Source: Arthrobacter sp. ISL-28 | Lineage (GTDB): Bacteria; Actinomycetota; Actinomycetes; Actinomycetales; Micrococcaceae | NCBI RefSeq assembly: GCF_018613875.1 | Contig: NZ_JAGGPJ010000008.1 | Coordinates: 62,001 to 126,000 of the forward strand | Direction of reading: 5' to 3' | Length of the DNA: 64,000 nucleotides | Shown: piece by piece, positions 33,480-42,773 of the stretch | Position numbering within the stretch: the stretch's first letter is position 1 | How the letters are laid out: every line of letters begins with the position of its first letter | The notes under the pieces: model-generated | The model's database searches: none | What the model was told of the DNA's origin: nothing | Seen by the model: only the letters and a program-made list of their open reading frames with translations | Program-made: the position numbers and the translations under genes

Positions 33480-34601
33480 CTAGTCGGAGGGGACGAGCAC
33501 CGAGTTTGCAGGGTCCCATGTGACGGTCGCGCTGTCCCCGGGATTGAAGAGCTCGGGTGGGGCATGCAAGGGGATCCTGGCATTGATGACCAGGCCGGTG
33601 GCCGTTGTGAGCAGGCATTTCCGGGACTGGCCGAGATAGACGCATTTGGTGACAGTTGCCTCTAGGGTGTTGAGGGCCTCCGGAATCGCGGCAGTTTGGG
33701 TCGCGGGTACGACCGTCAGGTCTTCCGGGCGGATTACGACGGCGGCCGCGGATCCCTCGGCGACTGAGCCGTGGGCGCCTTGGGTGGAGAGGCTTCGGCC
33801 GTGGTGGACCAAGGCGCCCTTTGCGTAGCTGCCCTTGATCACGGTGGATTCGCCCACGAAGTCGGCCACGAACAGTGTTTCGGGGCGTTTGTAGAGGTCT
33901 TCGGCTGTGCCGAGCTGTTCGATCCGGCCGGCGTTGTAGATGGCGATGCGGTCACTCATGGCCAGGGCTTCTTCCTGGTCGTGGGTGACGTAGACGACCG
34001 TCGCGCCGAGTTCCCTGCAGATTCGGGTTATTTCGATCTGCATCGCTTCGCGCAGTTTCTTGTCCAGCGCGCCGAGGGGCTCGTCCATCAGCAGAAGACG
34101 GGGCTTGAAGACGAAGGCACGTGCCAGGGCGACGCGCTGTTGCTGGCCGCCGGAGAGTTCGGAGGGTTTGCGCTTCGCGTAGTCTGTGAGTTGCACCAGT
34201 TCCAGTGCTGCCGCCACGAGGCTTTTCCGTTCGGCCCGGTGGATCTTCCTTACCCTGAGTGGGTAGTCCACGTTTTCCTCGATGGTCATGTGGGGGAACA
34301 AGGCGTATTGCTGGAAGACCATGCCGATTCCGCGTAGGTGTGGCGGGACACCGGAGAGTTCCTTGCCGTCCAAGGTGATGGAGCCCTCGTCCGGGTCGAG
34401 GAAGCCGGCCACCAGGTTCAGGGTAGTGGTCTTGCCCGATCCTGACGGTCCGAGCATCGTCAGGAACTCACCGGGCCTGACGTCGATGGAGACGGATTCG
34501 ACGCCGCGGCTGTTTCCGTAGGATTTGCGCACGTTTGCAATGCGCAGTTCCCCGCCGGTGGCGGTCATGGTGAGGGGCTGCCGGAGCTGTGTTTGTGTCA
34601 T
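33480..34601 (-). CDS. ABC transporter ATP-binding protein, polyamine (PotA) type
   Basis: A 373-residue ATPase from ATG 34601. Walker A GPSGSGKTT is at residues 51-59, the signature LSGGQ at 149-153 and Walker B LLLMDEP at 169-175. GALDKKLREAMQIEI is typical of PotA/FbpC-like importers. A TOBE domain fills the last 90 residues. Its start overlaps the stop of the permease in front by 4 bases. It powers the importer formed with the two permeases and the binding protein. Confidence 0.93.
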   Translation of the reverse strand: MTQTQLRQPLTMTATGGELRIANVRKSYGNSRGVESVSIDVRPGEFLTMLGPSGSGKTTTLNLVAGFLDPDEGSITLDGKELSGVPPHLRGIGMVFQQYALFPHMTIEENVDYPLRVRKIHRAERKSLVAAALELVQLTDYAKRKPSELSGGQQQRVALARAFVFKPRLLLMDEPLGALDKKLREAMQIEITRICRELGATVVYVTHDQEEALAMSDRIAIYNAGRIEQLGTAEDLYKRPETLFVADFVGESTVIKGSYAKGALVHHGRSLSTQGAHGSVAEGSAAAVVIRPEDLTVVPATQTAAIPEALNTLEATVTKCVYLGQSRKCLLTTATGLVINARIPLHAPPELFNPGDSATVTWDPANSVLVPSD

Positions 34602-35389
34602 GGTTTCAGTGCCTTCCTGCGCGTGCCGATCAGTAGTGCGCACATGATCAGCACGATGGTGACGAGCATGACTATGGTCGCGGCGACGGCCAGTGTTGGG
34701 GACAGTTCGGTCTGTACTTGGTCCCACATGACCACGGGGAGGGTCTTGACTGTGGGGCCGGTGAGGAAAATGGAGAGGATTAGTTCATCCCAGCTCATCG
34801 TGAAGGCGAACAGTGCTCCGGTGAGCAGGCCGGGTGTGATGAGCGGTAGGGTGATGCGTCGGAAGGTGTAGGCCTTCGAGGCGCCAAGGCTGGCCGAGGC
34901 GTCTTCCAGCTTGCTGTCCAAGGCTTTGAGGGCGGTGGACAGCGAGATGTAGACCAGCGGGTAGGCGATAACTGTGTGGGCCAGGACCAGCCCGCCAACG
35001 GATCCCAGGATCTTCCAATCGCTGTAGACGAAGTAGAGTCCGACCGCCAGCACCACGATGGGCATGATGATGGGGCTGAGGATGAGCACCTGGATCGGGG
35101 ACTTGCCCCGGAAGCGGCCGCGGATCATGGCCAGGGCCGTGCCCGTGCCCAGGAGGAGTGACAACACGGTGGTCAGTGCCGCGATCTGGATGCTGCGCAG
35201 CGCCGCGGAACTCCAGAGCGGATCGGTGAAGAAGACGCCGTACCAGTGCAGGCTGAATCCCTCGGGCGGGAATTTGAGCAAGGGGCTGGCGGAGAACGAC
35301 ATGGGGATGACCACGAGGGTTGGCATGATCAGCAGCATGCCGACGACGCCTCCAAAAATTTTCAGCCCCAGGGGGATGTTTCTGGTCAT
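34598..35389 (-). CDS. ABC transporter permease, PotC type
   Basis: A 263-residue membrane protein from ATG 35389 with six helices. The coupling loop for the ATPase is EDASASLGASKAYTFRRITLPLITPG, the EAA motif. It overlaps the preceding permease by 4 bases and the following ATPase gene by 4 bases, so the genes are translationally coupled. It pairs with the PotB-type subunit in a polyamine/spermidine-type importer. Confidence 0.92.
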   Translation of the reverse strand: MTRNIPLGLKIFGGVVGMLLIMPTLVVIPMSFSASPLLKFPPEGFSLHWYGVFFTDPLWSSAALRSIQIAALTTVLSLLLGTGTALAMIRGRFRGKSPIQVLILSPIIMPIVVLAVGLYFVYSDWKILGSVGGLVLAHTVIAYPLVYISLSTALKALDSKLEDASASLGASKAYTFRRITLPLITPGLLTGALFAFTMSWDELILSIFLTGPTVKTLPVVMWDQVQTELSPTLAVAATIVMLVTIVLIMCALLIGTRRKALKP

Positions 35390-36270
35390 GGCCGGCCTCC
35401 CGTGACAATGTCTTTGAAGCTGATGATTCGGGTACCCGCGAAGAGGATTGCGAGGGTCAGCACGAGCAATACGATTCCGATCGCGCTGCCGGTTCCGAAT
35501 TGGATCTGCTGCTCGATCTGGTTGACAACGAGCTCGGACATCATCGAATCCCTGGGTGATCCCAGCAGTGCCGGGGTCACGTAGTAGCCCAGAGACATCA
35601 CGAAAACGATCAGGAATCCTGACATGACGCCGGGAAGTGACAGGGGCAGGAACACGGTCCGGAAGGCCAAGGCGGGCGTCGCACCCAGGGTGCGGGCTGC
35701 CGGGACCAGGTCTGGTTGGATCCGCAGCATCGATGAATAGATCGGGAAGACCATGAAAGGAAGCAGTGCGTGCGTCATGCCGATGGTGACTCCGAGGGTG
35801 TTGCGCATCAGCTGGAGCGGTTCCTCGATGACTCCCAAGTTCAGGAGTGCCGAGTTGATGATCCCTGTCTCCTGCAGCCACACCGTCCAGGCGTAGGTCC
35901 GTACGAGCAGGCTTGTGAAGAACGGCAGGAGGACCAGGACCATCATCACCGCCGTCATCGCCTTGGGAGCGGCGTACATGATGTAGGCGTAGGGGTAGGC
36001 GATGGCGAGTGCGACAACCGCCACGAAAAGTGCCGTGACGAATGTTGTGATCAGCGAACGGGAGTAGACCGGATCGGTGAAGAAGATGGCAAAGTTCTGG
36101 GGACCTGGGTCCGTGAGGGCCCGCACTGCTGTTTGAATGAACGGGAGGATGAAAAGCAGTGCCATAAATACCAGGCCGGGCCAGATCAGTGCAGTCCAGG
36201 GGGACCGCGAAGGCGACCGTCGGGAAGGCGCAGGCAAGGTTTTTGTCGGGGGCGTCATTTCCTCGATCAT
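35386..36270 (-). CDS. ABC transporter permease, PotB type
   Basis: A 294-residue membrane protein from ATG 36270; the frame continues upstream inside the binding-protein gene. A Pro/Ser/Arg-rich cytoplasmic start precedes six helices. The EAA coupling loop reads PAARTLGATPALAFRTVFLPLSLPG. The block LLVRTYAWTVWLQETGIIN is typical of PotB. It overlaps genes on both sides by 4 bases. Confidence 0.92.
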   Translation of the reverse strand: MIEEMTPPTKTLPAPSRRSPSRSPWTALIWPGLVFMALLFILPFIQTAVRALTDPGPQNFAIFFTDPVYSRSLITTFVTALFVAVVALAIAYPYAYIMYAAPKAMTAVMMVLVLLPFFTSLLVRTYAWTVWLQETGIINSALLNLGVIEEPLQLMRNTLGVTIGMTHALLPFMVFPIYSSMLRIQPDLVPAARTLGATPALAFRTVFLPLSLPGVMSGFLIVFVMSLGYYVTPALLGSPRDSMMSELVVNQIEQQIQFGTGSAIGIVLLVLTLAILFAGTRIISFKDIVTGGRP

Positions 36271-37355
36271 GCAGATGTCACCCACTTCTGCCACCGTGAG
36301 CTGACGTCTGCACGGTTGGCGTTGAGCCATTCATTGTTTGGGTTGATGCCGATGTCCAGGTGGCTCGTTGGAAGGTGCTCCTTCATTTTCTTGTCCACAA
36401 GCGCCAGGGACTCCTGGTTTGTCGGCCCGTAGGGGATGTACTGGGAGAGTTTGGCGTTGTTTTCTGCTGAGAGCATGTATTTGGCCAGTTTCGCGGCGTA
36501 TTCGACGTTGGCTCCTCGGGGAATGACCAAGGTGTCGGCCTGGATGAAATGCTGGTTCCACTGGATGTCGATCGGGGCGCCGGTTTTCTGCAGGTTGTAG
36601 ACGCGCCCGTTCCAGACTTGGGCCATGGACACTTCGCCGTCGGCCAGGAGTTGGGCTGACTGGGCGCCTGTGGTCCAGAAAATAGTCTGCTTCCGGATGG
36701 TGTCGAGTTTGGCGAAGGCCCGCTTGAAGTCGATCGGGTACAGGTCCTCGGGCGCCACGCCATCGGCGATCAGGGCGATTTCCAGAACCGCCCCATTCGA
36801 TAGGTTGCGCAAGGCTCGCTTGCCGGGAAACTTATCCAGGTCGAAGAAGTCCGCCCAGCTCTGCGGGCCTGGGCCCTTGATGCGGTCGGTGCGGTAGGCG
36901 ATGACATTGGAGAAGATCGTGTGGCCGACGACGGAATCGTGGACGTACTGGGGAAACAGCTGGTTGGTTGGGAGACCCAAGTCGGTCCAGTCCTGCAAAA
37001 CTGCCCGGTCACTGCCGTATCCGAAGTCCCCGGTGGCTGTCATCAGGTCCCATTGCACATTGCCGCTGGTGACCATGGCCTTCAGCTTCGCGTAATTCTT
37101 GGGGACGTCTTCCACAAGACGAAGGTCAGGGTTCTGTTGCTGGAAGGGAGTGAGCCAGGCTTTGCGCTGGGCGGCCTGGTATTCGCCGCCATCGGACACG
37201 AAAACGACGGCGTTTTCGCGCTGAGTGCCCAGTGCTGCGCAGCCGGACAGGGACAGAGCAGTGGCGCCGGCCAACCCGGCTGCCTTCAGCAGGCTGCGGC
37301 GGCTGATATTTTGTAGGGGTGGTGGAATGGGGGGTAGTGCCTCGTAACTGGTCAT
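36267..37355 (-). CDS. Extracellular solute-binding protein (PotD-like), Tat lipoprotein
   Basis: A 362-residue protein. The signal peptide has twin arginines in SRRSLLKAAGLAG (Arg19-Arg20) and a lipobox LSGC with Cys39, so it is probably exported folded and then lipidated. The mature part fits family 1 polyamine-type binding proteins: VFVSDGGEYQAAQRKAW, SGNVQWDLMTATG, QVWNGRVYNLQ and PRGANVEYAAKLAKYML. It feeds the permease pair behind it. Ligand unknown; a putrescine-like amine or amino acid is likely given the amine oxidase upstream. Confidence 0.9.
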   Translation of the reverse strand: MTSYEALPPIPPPLQNISRRSLLKAAGLAGATALSLSGCAALGTQRENAVVFVSDGGEYQAAQRKAWLTPFQQQNPDLRLVEDVPKNYAKLKAMVTSGNVQWDLMTATGDFGYGSDRAVLQDWTDLGLPTNQLFPQYVHDSVVGHTIFSNVIAYRTDRIKGPGPQSWADFFDLDKFPGKRALRNLSNGAVLEIALIADGVAPEDLYPIDFKRAFAKLDTIRKQTIFWTTGAQSAQLLADGEVSMAQVWNGRVYNLQKTGAPIDIQWNQHFIQADTLVIPRGANVEYAAKLAKYMLSAENNAKLSQYIPYGPTNQESLALVDKKMKEHLPTSHLDIGINPNNEWLNANRADVSSRWQKWVTSA

Positions 37356-37421
37356 GATGGTTCGTCACCTCAAATCTTTGGGTGCAGTTGGGGTTGGTTA
37401 GACGCGCGTCGTTGCGCGAAT

Positions 37422-38567
37422 TTATGACCGGGAGGCCGGCTCAGTAAGAACCGGCCCTTCGGTATTAAGTTTTTGGAGGAAGCCCAGGTCCACAGGTGAA
37501 GGTTCGCCAAGAACCAGATTGGCGCCGATTTCACCGATGGCAGGGCACATCTTGAAGCCGTGGCCGGAGAAACCTGAGAGGACGATGACGTTGTCCATGT
37601 CCGGATGGGGGCCCATCCATTCCCGCCGCGACGCCGTGTAGGTTTCCAGATACGTCTCGGTCCGCATCGAGTGGAGGTCAAGGCCGGGCAGGTAACGCGA
37701 GATAATCTCCTGGAAAGGCGCTAGTTCGTCGGGACGGACGACCCGCTCCACCTTGTCAGGGTCATCGACCTCAAGATGGGAGGAATATCCAAGCCCTATT
37801 TTCATTGCCGTGTAATCGACGGTGGGAATTCCATAGCAATATGTCGGTTCGGTCCGGATAAAAGGAAGAATTCCGGGAACATAATTTGGGTCTGCCGCAA
37901 AATGCCAGCTGGAAATCAGCCTCCTTGTTTCTATTATTTCGCGGAACTCGGGCAGAAGTTTGGTCGTCCATCCACCCGCGCTCACAATGACACGGTCGAA
38001 ATGGTGGTCCCCCTCGGTGGTGGTCACCACGGCGCCGCTTCGCGTTCCCTTCACGGCGATCACCGTGGTGTCACTGACAACTGAGGCGCCACGCGCCTCG
38101 GCGAGCCGGGCAGCTGTTGACACGGTGAGCTCGGGCCGGACGAAGCCGCTGCGGACATCCAGAATTGCGAGATCGCCGTCGTCGAGCCCGTACTGCGGAA
38201 AACGGCGGGCCAATGCGTCCGCATCCAGGACTTCGTGGTCAATGCCCGTTTCCAAGGCATTGCGCAATGCTGTCTGCATCTGTTCGTGCTGCGGCGATCC
38301 CATGACGAGGGTGCCCGTGAGGGTCCGCAACTCGCGGCCGGATTCCTTTTGGAGTTCATCCCAAATGCGGTCCGCCCGGGCGACGATCGGGCTGTAGCCG
38401 GGCTCTTCCAGTTCGATATTGCGGAAGAGGCGGTTCTCCCCACCGGCGGCCCCGCGGGAGTGGCCCGGAGCATACGTTTCGAATCCGGTCACGTCCACGC
38501 CACGCTTGCTCAACTGCCACAGGACCTGGGCGCCCATCGTGCCAACTCCCACCACAGCTACCTTCAT
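37422..38567 (-). CDS. FAD-dependent amine oxidase, sarcosine oxidase/N-methyltryptophan oxidase (SoxA/DAO) family
   Basis: A 381-residue flavoenzyme from ATG 38567. The FAD site is VAVVGVGTMGAQVLWQLSKRG near the start, followed by HSRGAAGGENRLFR, where monomeric sarcosine oxidases bind the flavin. VIVSAGGWTTKLLPEF and SGFSGHGFKMCPAIGE (with a Cys placed as the covalent flavin Cys) are also present. Such enzymes oxidise secondary amines or N-methyl amino acids to an imine and hydrogen peroxide. It is 66 bases in front of the binding-protein gene on the same strand and probably heads the operon. Confidence 0.9.
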   Translation of the reverse strand: MKVAVVGVGTMGAQVLWQLSKRGVDVTGFETYAPGHSRGAAGGENRLFRNIELEEPGYSPIVARADRIWDELQKESGRELRTLTGTLVMGSPQHEQMQTALRNALETGIDHEVLDADALARRFPQYGLDDGDLAILDVRSGFVRPELTVSTAARLAEARGASVVSDTTVIAVKGTRSGAVVTTTEGDHHFDRVIVSAGGWTTKLLPEFREIIETRRLISSWHFAADPNYVPGILPFIRTEPTYCYGIPTVDYTAMKIGLGYSSHLEVDDPDKVERVVRPDELAPFQEIISRYLPGLDLHSMRTETYLETYTASRREWMGPHPDMDNVIVLSGFSGHGFKMCPAIGEIGANLVLGEPSPVDLGFLQKLNTEGPVLTEPASRS

Positions 38568-38610
38568 TGGAGCTACCACGCTAATCGCCCACCTCGTCTA
38601 GTCGAACCCT

Positions 38611-38647
38611 ATGTGTTGAATCACATGCTTGTGTGTCTTCAAACACA
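38611..38647. promoter_or_regulatory. Twin palindromes upstream of the amine oxidase operon
   Basis: ATGTG-TTGAAT-CACAT at 38611-38626 and TGTGT-CTTCAA-ACACA at 38632-38647 are inverted repeats of one type, their centres 21 bases apart, two turns of the helix. They stand 44-80 bases before the oxidase start. The FCD regulator at 31785 is the obvious candidate to bind them. Confidence 0.65.
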
Positions 38648-39506
38648 ATAGTTCCGGCCTGAATAAAGTGTCAACAGTTTTCATTTTTTGTTTTGTTTAC
38701 ATCTGACTTAATTGAAGTTCTCGGTTTTCACGCGTTGCATGTCCTTGCGCTGCGGCCCGCGATGACCAGGTCTCGAGTATGTCCGGGACCCGGAGACACG
38801 CTGGTCGTCACCAAGCCGGATCGGCTGGATCGCCCGGTGCGGAATCTTAGGCTGGTCGAGAGGAACTGCAGCAGCCCGCGGGATCCGCCTGCGTGCGGTA
38901 AGCCAAAAGGGAGCGTGCGGTGATGCGGGCCGAGTTGTCAGCCGAAGATCGCGTGTCCTGGTGCGACGGAGCCCTGCTCAGATTCAGCGCCATCCGGTCA
39001 CTGCAAACTCCAGCTGACAGGCATCCCTGACCGGCCTCTCCACCCGGGCTGGGCGCACCATTCCCCTGGGCGCGCCATTCGGTCCGGGGACCGGCTTTCC
39101 AGGAGCTCGGGCCAAACAAACATGTCACAGCTCTGGTGCAGATCCCTGGCGCTGGCGTGCATTTCGTGCAGGATCCCGTCCTCGCAGGCTTCCCCTGCGG
39201 CCAGTGCCCCGTCGAAATTGAGATCCGTCAGTAGCCCTCGGGGGCGGAATTGAGGGCGGTGCGGAACCCGTGGCGGGAAGGCGACGCTGGACGAAAGCGA
39301 CGAGCGAAGGCGAATCGTAGCAAATGATTCTCGTTTAAAATAGTTGGAAAAAATCGTAGACAGTCAACAATTCCCGCGCCTAGAGTGAAGCCAGCCCCTC
39401 AGGCATTCAGATTCATTGGCGAATCAAGATCCGACAGCTCAAACGACCGATAGCTGATTGGCCAACATTCCCGGCCTCGCACAAAATCTCAACGAACGGA
39501 CGAATA
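38648..39506. other. Non-coding stretch between divergent catabolic units
   Basis: I see no convincing gene in these 860 bases. Only short frames without homology are open. 39300-39400 is AT-rich and contains AATCGTAGACAGTCAAC, which has the look of a GntR-type half-site, so the promoter of the plus-strand HAD gene probably lies there. Confidence 0.45.
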
Positions 39507-40180
39507 ATGGCAACAACGAACTTCCGGCCGAAGTACATCTCCTTTGACTGCTACGGCACGCTCATCGACTTCGACATCGATCCCACCACACGTCGGCTGC
39601 TTGATGGCCGCATCTCAGACGAGCAGTGGCCTGCCTTCGAGAAGGTGTTCTGGGGGTACCGGTACGACGAGGTATGCGGCGACTACAAGCCCTACGAGCA
39701 GATCCTTCAGGACTCCTTTGACCGGGCGTGCAAGCGGTTTGGCATTGGGCCTACCGAAGGTGCCGGCGCACAATTCGCTGAGGCTGTACGCGGTTGGGGT
39801 GCCCACGATGACGTGCGGCCCCGCTGAAGCTCATGGGCGACAACTACCAGCTGGTGATCCTGTCCAATGCAGACACCAGCTTCCTGGACGTCAGCGTTCC
39901 CAAGCTCGGCGCTGACTTCCACGCCGTCTACACTGCCGAGCAGGCCCAGGCCTACAAGCCGCGCTACCAGGCCTTCGAGTACATGCTCGATAGCCTGAAC
40001 GCCTCCCCGGAGGACTTCCTGCACATCTCCTCACACAGCCGGTACGACCACATGCCGATGCACGACATGGGCTTCAGGGACCTGGTGATGCTGGACCGTG
40101 GCTTTGACCCCATCACTGAAGGCTACGACTACACCACCCTGAAGTCCTTGGACGAGGTCAACGAGCACCTCGGCCTCTAA
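39507..40180 (+). pseudogene. Frameshifted HAD type-II hydrolase gene
   Basis: The first frame reads ISFDCYGTLIDFDIDP (motif I) through GAGAQFAEAVRGWGAHDDV and then stops. From about 39820 a different frame continues APLKLMGDNYQLVILSNAD (motif II), AYKPRYQAFEYML and ISSHSRYDHMPMHDMGFRD, ending at 40180. One missing C in GTGCGGCCCC at about 39817 explains the break and would restore VPAPLK. All other motifs are intact, so loss is recent, or the base is an assembly error. It is a paralogue of the gene at 32750. Confidence 0.85.
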
Positions 40181-40240
40181 CCGGTCCTGTGGCAGGCATC
40201 GCGCCTGTCCGGCTCCGTCACCGGGTTCGAAGCCGCGTCT

Positions 40241-40270
40241 CCCGCCCACGGCCGTAGCGCCGTGGGCGGG
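40241..40270 (+). terminator. Hairpin behind the frameshifted HAD gene
   Basis: CCCGCCCACGGC at 40241-40252 pairs perfectly with GCCGTGGGCGGG at 40259-40270. It is a strong 12-base stem without a T run. Confidence 0.6.
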
Positions 40271-40319
40271 AACACCCGCCCACATCCGCATGATCTAACC
40301 CCGGCACCCCCGACTCCTA

Positions 40320-40745
40320 CCCATCCTGGAACGTTCCCGCAGCCTCTGGTCCGAACTCAAAGCCGAAACCGGACAGAACTCCTCACCCGCAGCGGCGGAC
40401 TCTCCATCCGCACAGCCAACAACCCCTACATCCCCAGCCCCCTGGACACCATCGGCACCAACGGGGCCAAGCACGTAATCCTCGGCGATGAGGAAATGGC
40501 CGAACGCTACCCCCAGCGCACCCTCCGCCTCGACGTCATCGCCGTCTATGACCCACAGGACGGTGCTCTGCGCACCGACCAGGCAGTTGCAGCCGCCACC
40601 CAGGCCCAACGGCGCAACCGTCCACACCAACACACCCATCGACAGCATCAACGAAACCAGCGACAGCGTCGTCATCACCTCCGGCGAGAAGTCCCGGACC
40701 TTCGAGCACGCCATCATCTCCTCCGGCGGCTGGTCCCAGCGGCAT
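40320..40745 (+). pseudogene. Remnant of a SoxA-like FAD amine oxidase gene
   Basis: Three segments in alternating frames rebuild the middle of such an enzyme: PILERSRSLWSELKAETGQ, then LLTRSGGLSIRTANNPYI with MAERYPQRTLRLD and GALRTDQAVAAATQA, then GATVHTNTPIDSINE and FEHAIISSGGWSQ. The FAD-binding N-terminus and the C-terminal half are missing, and two frameshifts lie near 40376 and 40608. With the HAD gene before it and the binding protein behind it, it mirrors the intact locus on the other strand. Confidence 0.8.
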
Positions 40746-40788
40746 ATGGCCGGACCACTCCAGCTGAAACCATTTGAAAGGAAGCACC

Positions 40789-41715
40789 ATGAAGACCAGA
40801 TACAAGATCCAGACCGCCGCTGCGGGGGTTGCTGTCCTCCTGGCCCTGACCGCTTGCGGCGGCACGGCAGCGGGTACTCAAGCGACGGAAATCCCCAAGA
40901 CACAGAACACCCGTGACATCTCAGAGGGCATCCAGCCGGATCCCGCCGCGGTGGCACTGCTGCCGCAGTCATTCAAGGACAAGGGTGAATTGACCGTGGC
41001 GATGGATCTGAGCTCCCCGCCGACCACGTTCCTTGCCGAGGACAACGTCACGCCGATTGGCGTTAACCCGGACCTCGCCCGCCTGGTGGCCAAGAAACTG
41101 GGCCTGAAGCTGAAGTTCGAGAACACGGCGTTCGACACAATCGTTCCCGGAATCGACGGCGGCCGGTACGACTTCACCGCCACCACCATGTGGGCCACGC
41201 CCGAGCGGCTGAAGGTCCTGGACATGATCGACTACCTTAAGGACGGCTCATCCGTGTTGGTAGCCGCAGGAAATCCGCTCAATCTGACCAACGACACGCT
41301 GTGCGGCAAAAATATTGCCGTGACCAAGGGCTCCGCGCAGCAACTGGAGTACCTGCCGAACGTCTCGAAGTGGACCTGCACCTCCCAAGGCAAGCCGGCC
41401 ATCAACGGCGTGACCCTTCCCAACGTCCAGGATGCCCTGACCCAGCTGCACTCCAAGCGGGTCGACGGTGTCTTCTACGACGCCGGTGCTCTGGCCTGGG
41501 CACAGATCCAGCAGCCCAACTCCTTCACGGTTCTGACTCCACAGGTGGATACCCGCACGAACACCAACGCCGCCATGGGTCTGAAGAAGGGATCACCTTT
41601 GACGCCGGCCCTGCAGAAGGCCATCCAGTCCGTTCTGGAAACCCCGGAATACAAGAAGTCGCTGGACTATTGGGGTCTGGGAGCATCAGCCATCACTGAA
41701 GCCACGATCCGCTAG
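40789..41715 (+). CDS. Amino-acid-type ABC transporter substrate-binding lipoprotein, orphan
   Basis: A 308-residue protein from ATG 40789 behind AAGGAAG. The signal peptide ends in LTAC with Cys23. The mature part is a family 3 binding protein: GELTVAMDLSSPPTTFLAEDN, NPDLARLVAKKLGLKLKFE, FDTIVPGIDGGRYDFTATTMWATPER and KNIAVTKGSAQQLEYLP. No permease or ATPase follows, so it must use another transporter or is left over from a deleted operon. Confidence 0.88.
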   Translation: MKTRYKIQTAAAGVAVLLALTACGGTAAGTQATEIPKTQNTRDISEGIQPDPAAVALLPQSFKDKGELTVAMDLSSPPTTFLAEDNVTPIGVNPDLARLVAKKLGLKLKFENTAFDTIVPGIDGGRYDFTATTMWATPERLKVLDMIDYLKDGSSVLVAAGNPLNLTNDTLCGKNIAVTKGSAQQLEYLPNVSKWTCTSQGKPAINGVTLPNVQDALTQLHSKRVDGVFYDAGALAWAQIQQPNSFTVLTPQVDTRTNTNAAMGLKKGSPLTPALQKAIQSVLETPEYKKSLDYWGLGASAITEATIR

Positions 41716-42276
41716 CACAAGTCGGTACGCCTATGCGCCAAACGACTCCCCAAGGAAGTGGAAGCGCACTGCACGATACCTATCCGGGACCCGATCCAAG
41801 GCTGCGACGGCCACAGTCCAAACTGACCAGCACGCCCGGCAGCTTGATGCCCTGCCGGGGCGTACTGCGACTGGCTGCGTCACGATTGGCCGGTTCAGGG
41901 GTCATACCGTTGTTCGGGCAAGGGGCCGTACCGGCACCGGACAGATGTATTCACCGACGATCTCGCAAGTTTTCCGGGTGGATATGGATTCCGCCATCCC
42001 AGCGTTGGCGGAATCCGCGGCCGGTCGTGAAGCAGCCGCGGCCGGCCGTCATCAGCCCCATTTTTCGATGGCCGGTGACGCCGAACCCGCTACAGTCCCT
42101 GGGCTGCTTGATGGCGAGGCCTCAATGGAGAGTCCGCCAGCCACACCACATCCGGTTGTGAAGACTCAGCGTGCTAAGTCAGCGCTTAGCCCGTCTCCAA
42201 AGAGGAAGGCCCCGGTTCCCTGTTTGAAGGGAACCAAGGCCATGCTTTTCCGCTTTTCTTGGTTCAACCACCGGCG
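41716..42276. other. No supported gene; terminator-like hairpin at the end
   Basis: A frame from ATG 41945 reads MYSPTISQVFRVDMDSAIPA and goes on without homology; I do not call it. At 42214-42235 GGTTCCCT pairs with AGGGAACC inside GGCC flanks and is followed by TTTT. This is very like the tRNA-Ser terminator and could stop either strand. Confidence 0.5.
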
Positions 42277-42615
42277 CTACGTGGCGTCGGGCCGGTGGTC
42301 CCCCTTGTGGCCGCGGAGGTTCTCCTGCACCTTGCCAAACAGATCCTTGATGGTGGACTCGGTGTTGGTCAGCATGTCCGGCTGCACGTACACGTTCTGG
42401 GTCGGGGACACGCTGTAATTCGTCTGCAGCCCTGCCGTGCCATCCACTCCCTCCAGGGCGATGACCACTCCGGTGTCTTTGCGCACGATGGCCCCGATGC
42501 GGCCAAACACCAGGGTGGCGTCGTCTGGCTGGAAGCTGACTGTCAGCCCGACATGCGTCCTGTTGAGATCGGTGGCCGCCACGGCTTTCTCGTTGCCGGT
42601 CCCAGCGTAGTTCAT
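42277..42615 (-). CDS. Uncharacterised small protein
   Basis: A 112-residue soluble protein from ATG 42615 behind AGGAGAAGTC, a strong ribosome site. It reads MNYAGTGNEKAVAATDLN, then VGLTVSFQPDDATLVFGRIG, VRKDTGVVIALEGVDGT and VYVQPDMLTNTESTIKDLFGK. The pattern of short beta strands suggests a small barrel. I recognise no function. Single gene, convergent with debris on its left and divergent from the SRPBCC gene. Confidence 0.7.
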   Translation of the reverse strand: MNYAGTGNEKAVAATDLNRTHVGLTVSFQPDDATLVFGRIGAIVRKDTGVVIALEGVDGTAGLQTNYSVSPTQNVYVQPDMLTNTESTIKDLFGKVQENLRGHKGDHRPDAT

Positions 42616-42773
42616 GACTTCTCCTTGCATTAGAGAGCGACGTACGTCAGCAGTCTATGGCGGGGTGTTAAGCCAGTACAGGCCGCCCCGCACAAGGTCG
42701 TAGACCGGGCATTGAGCCCGGCGGCCAACGGCGCTTGAATGGACTTCAGACCGGCACCCATGAGGAGGAACCT

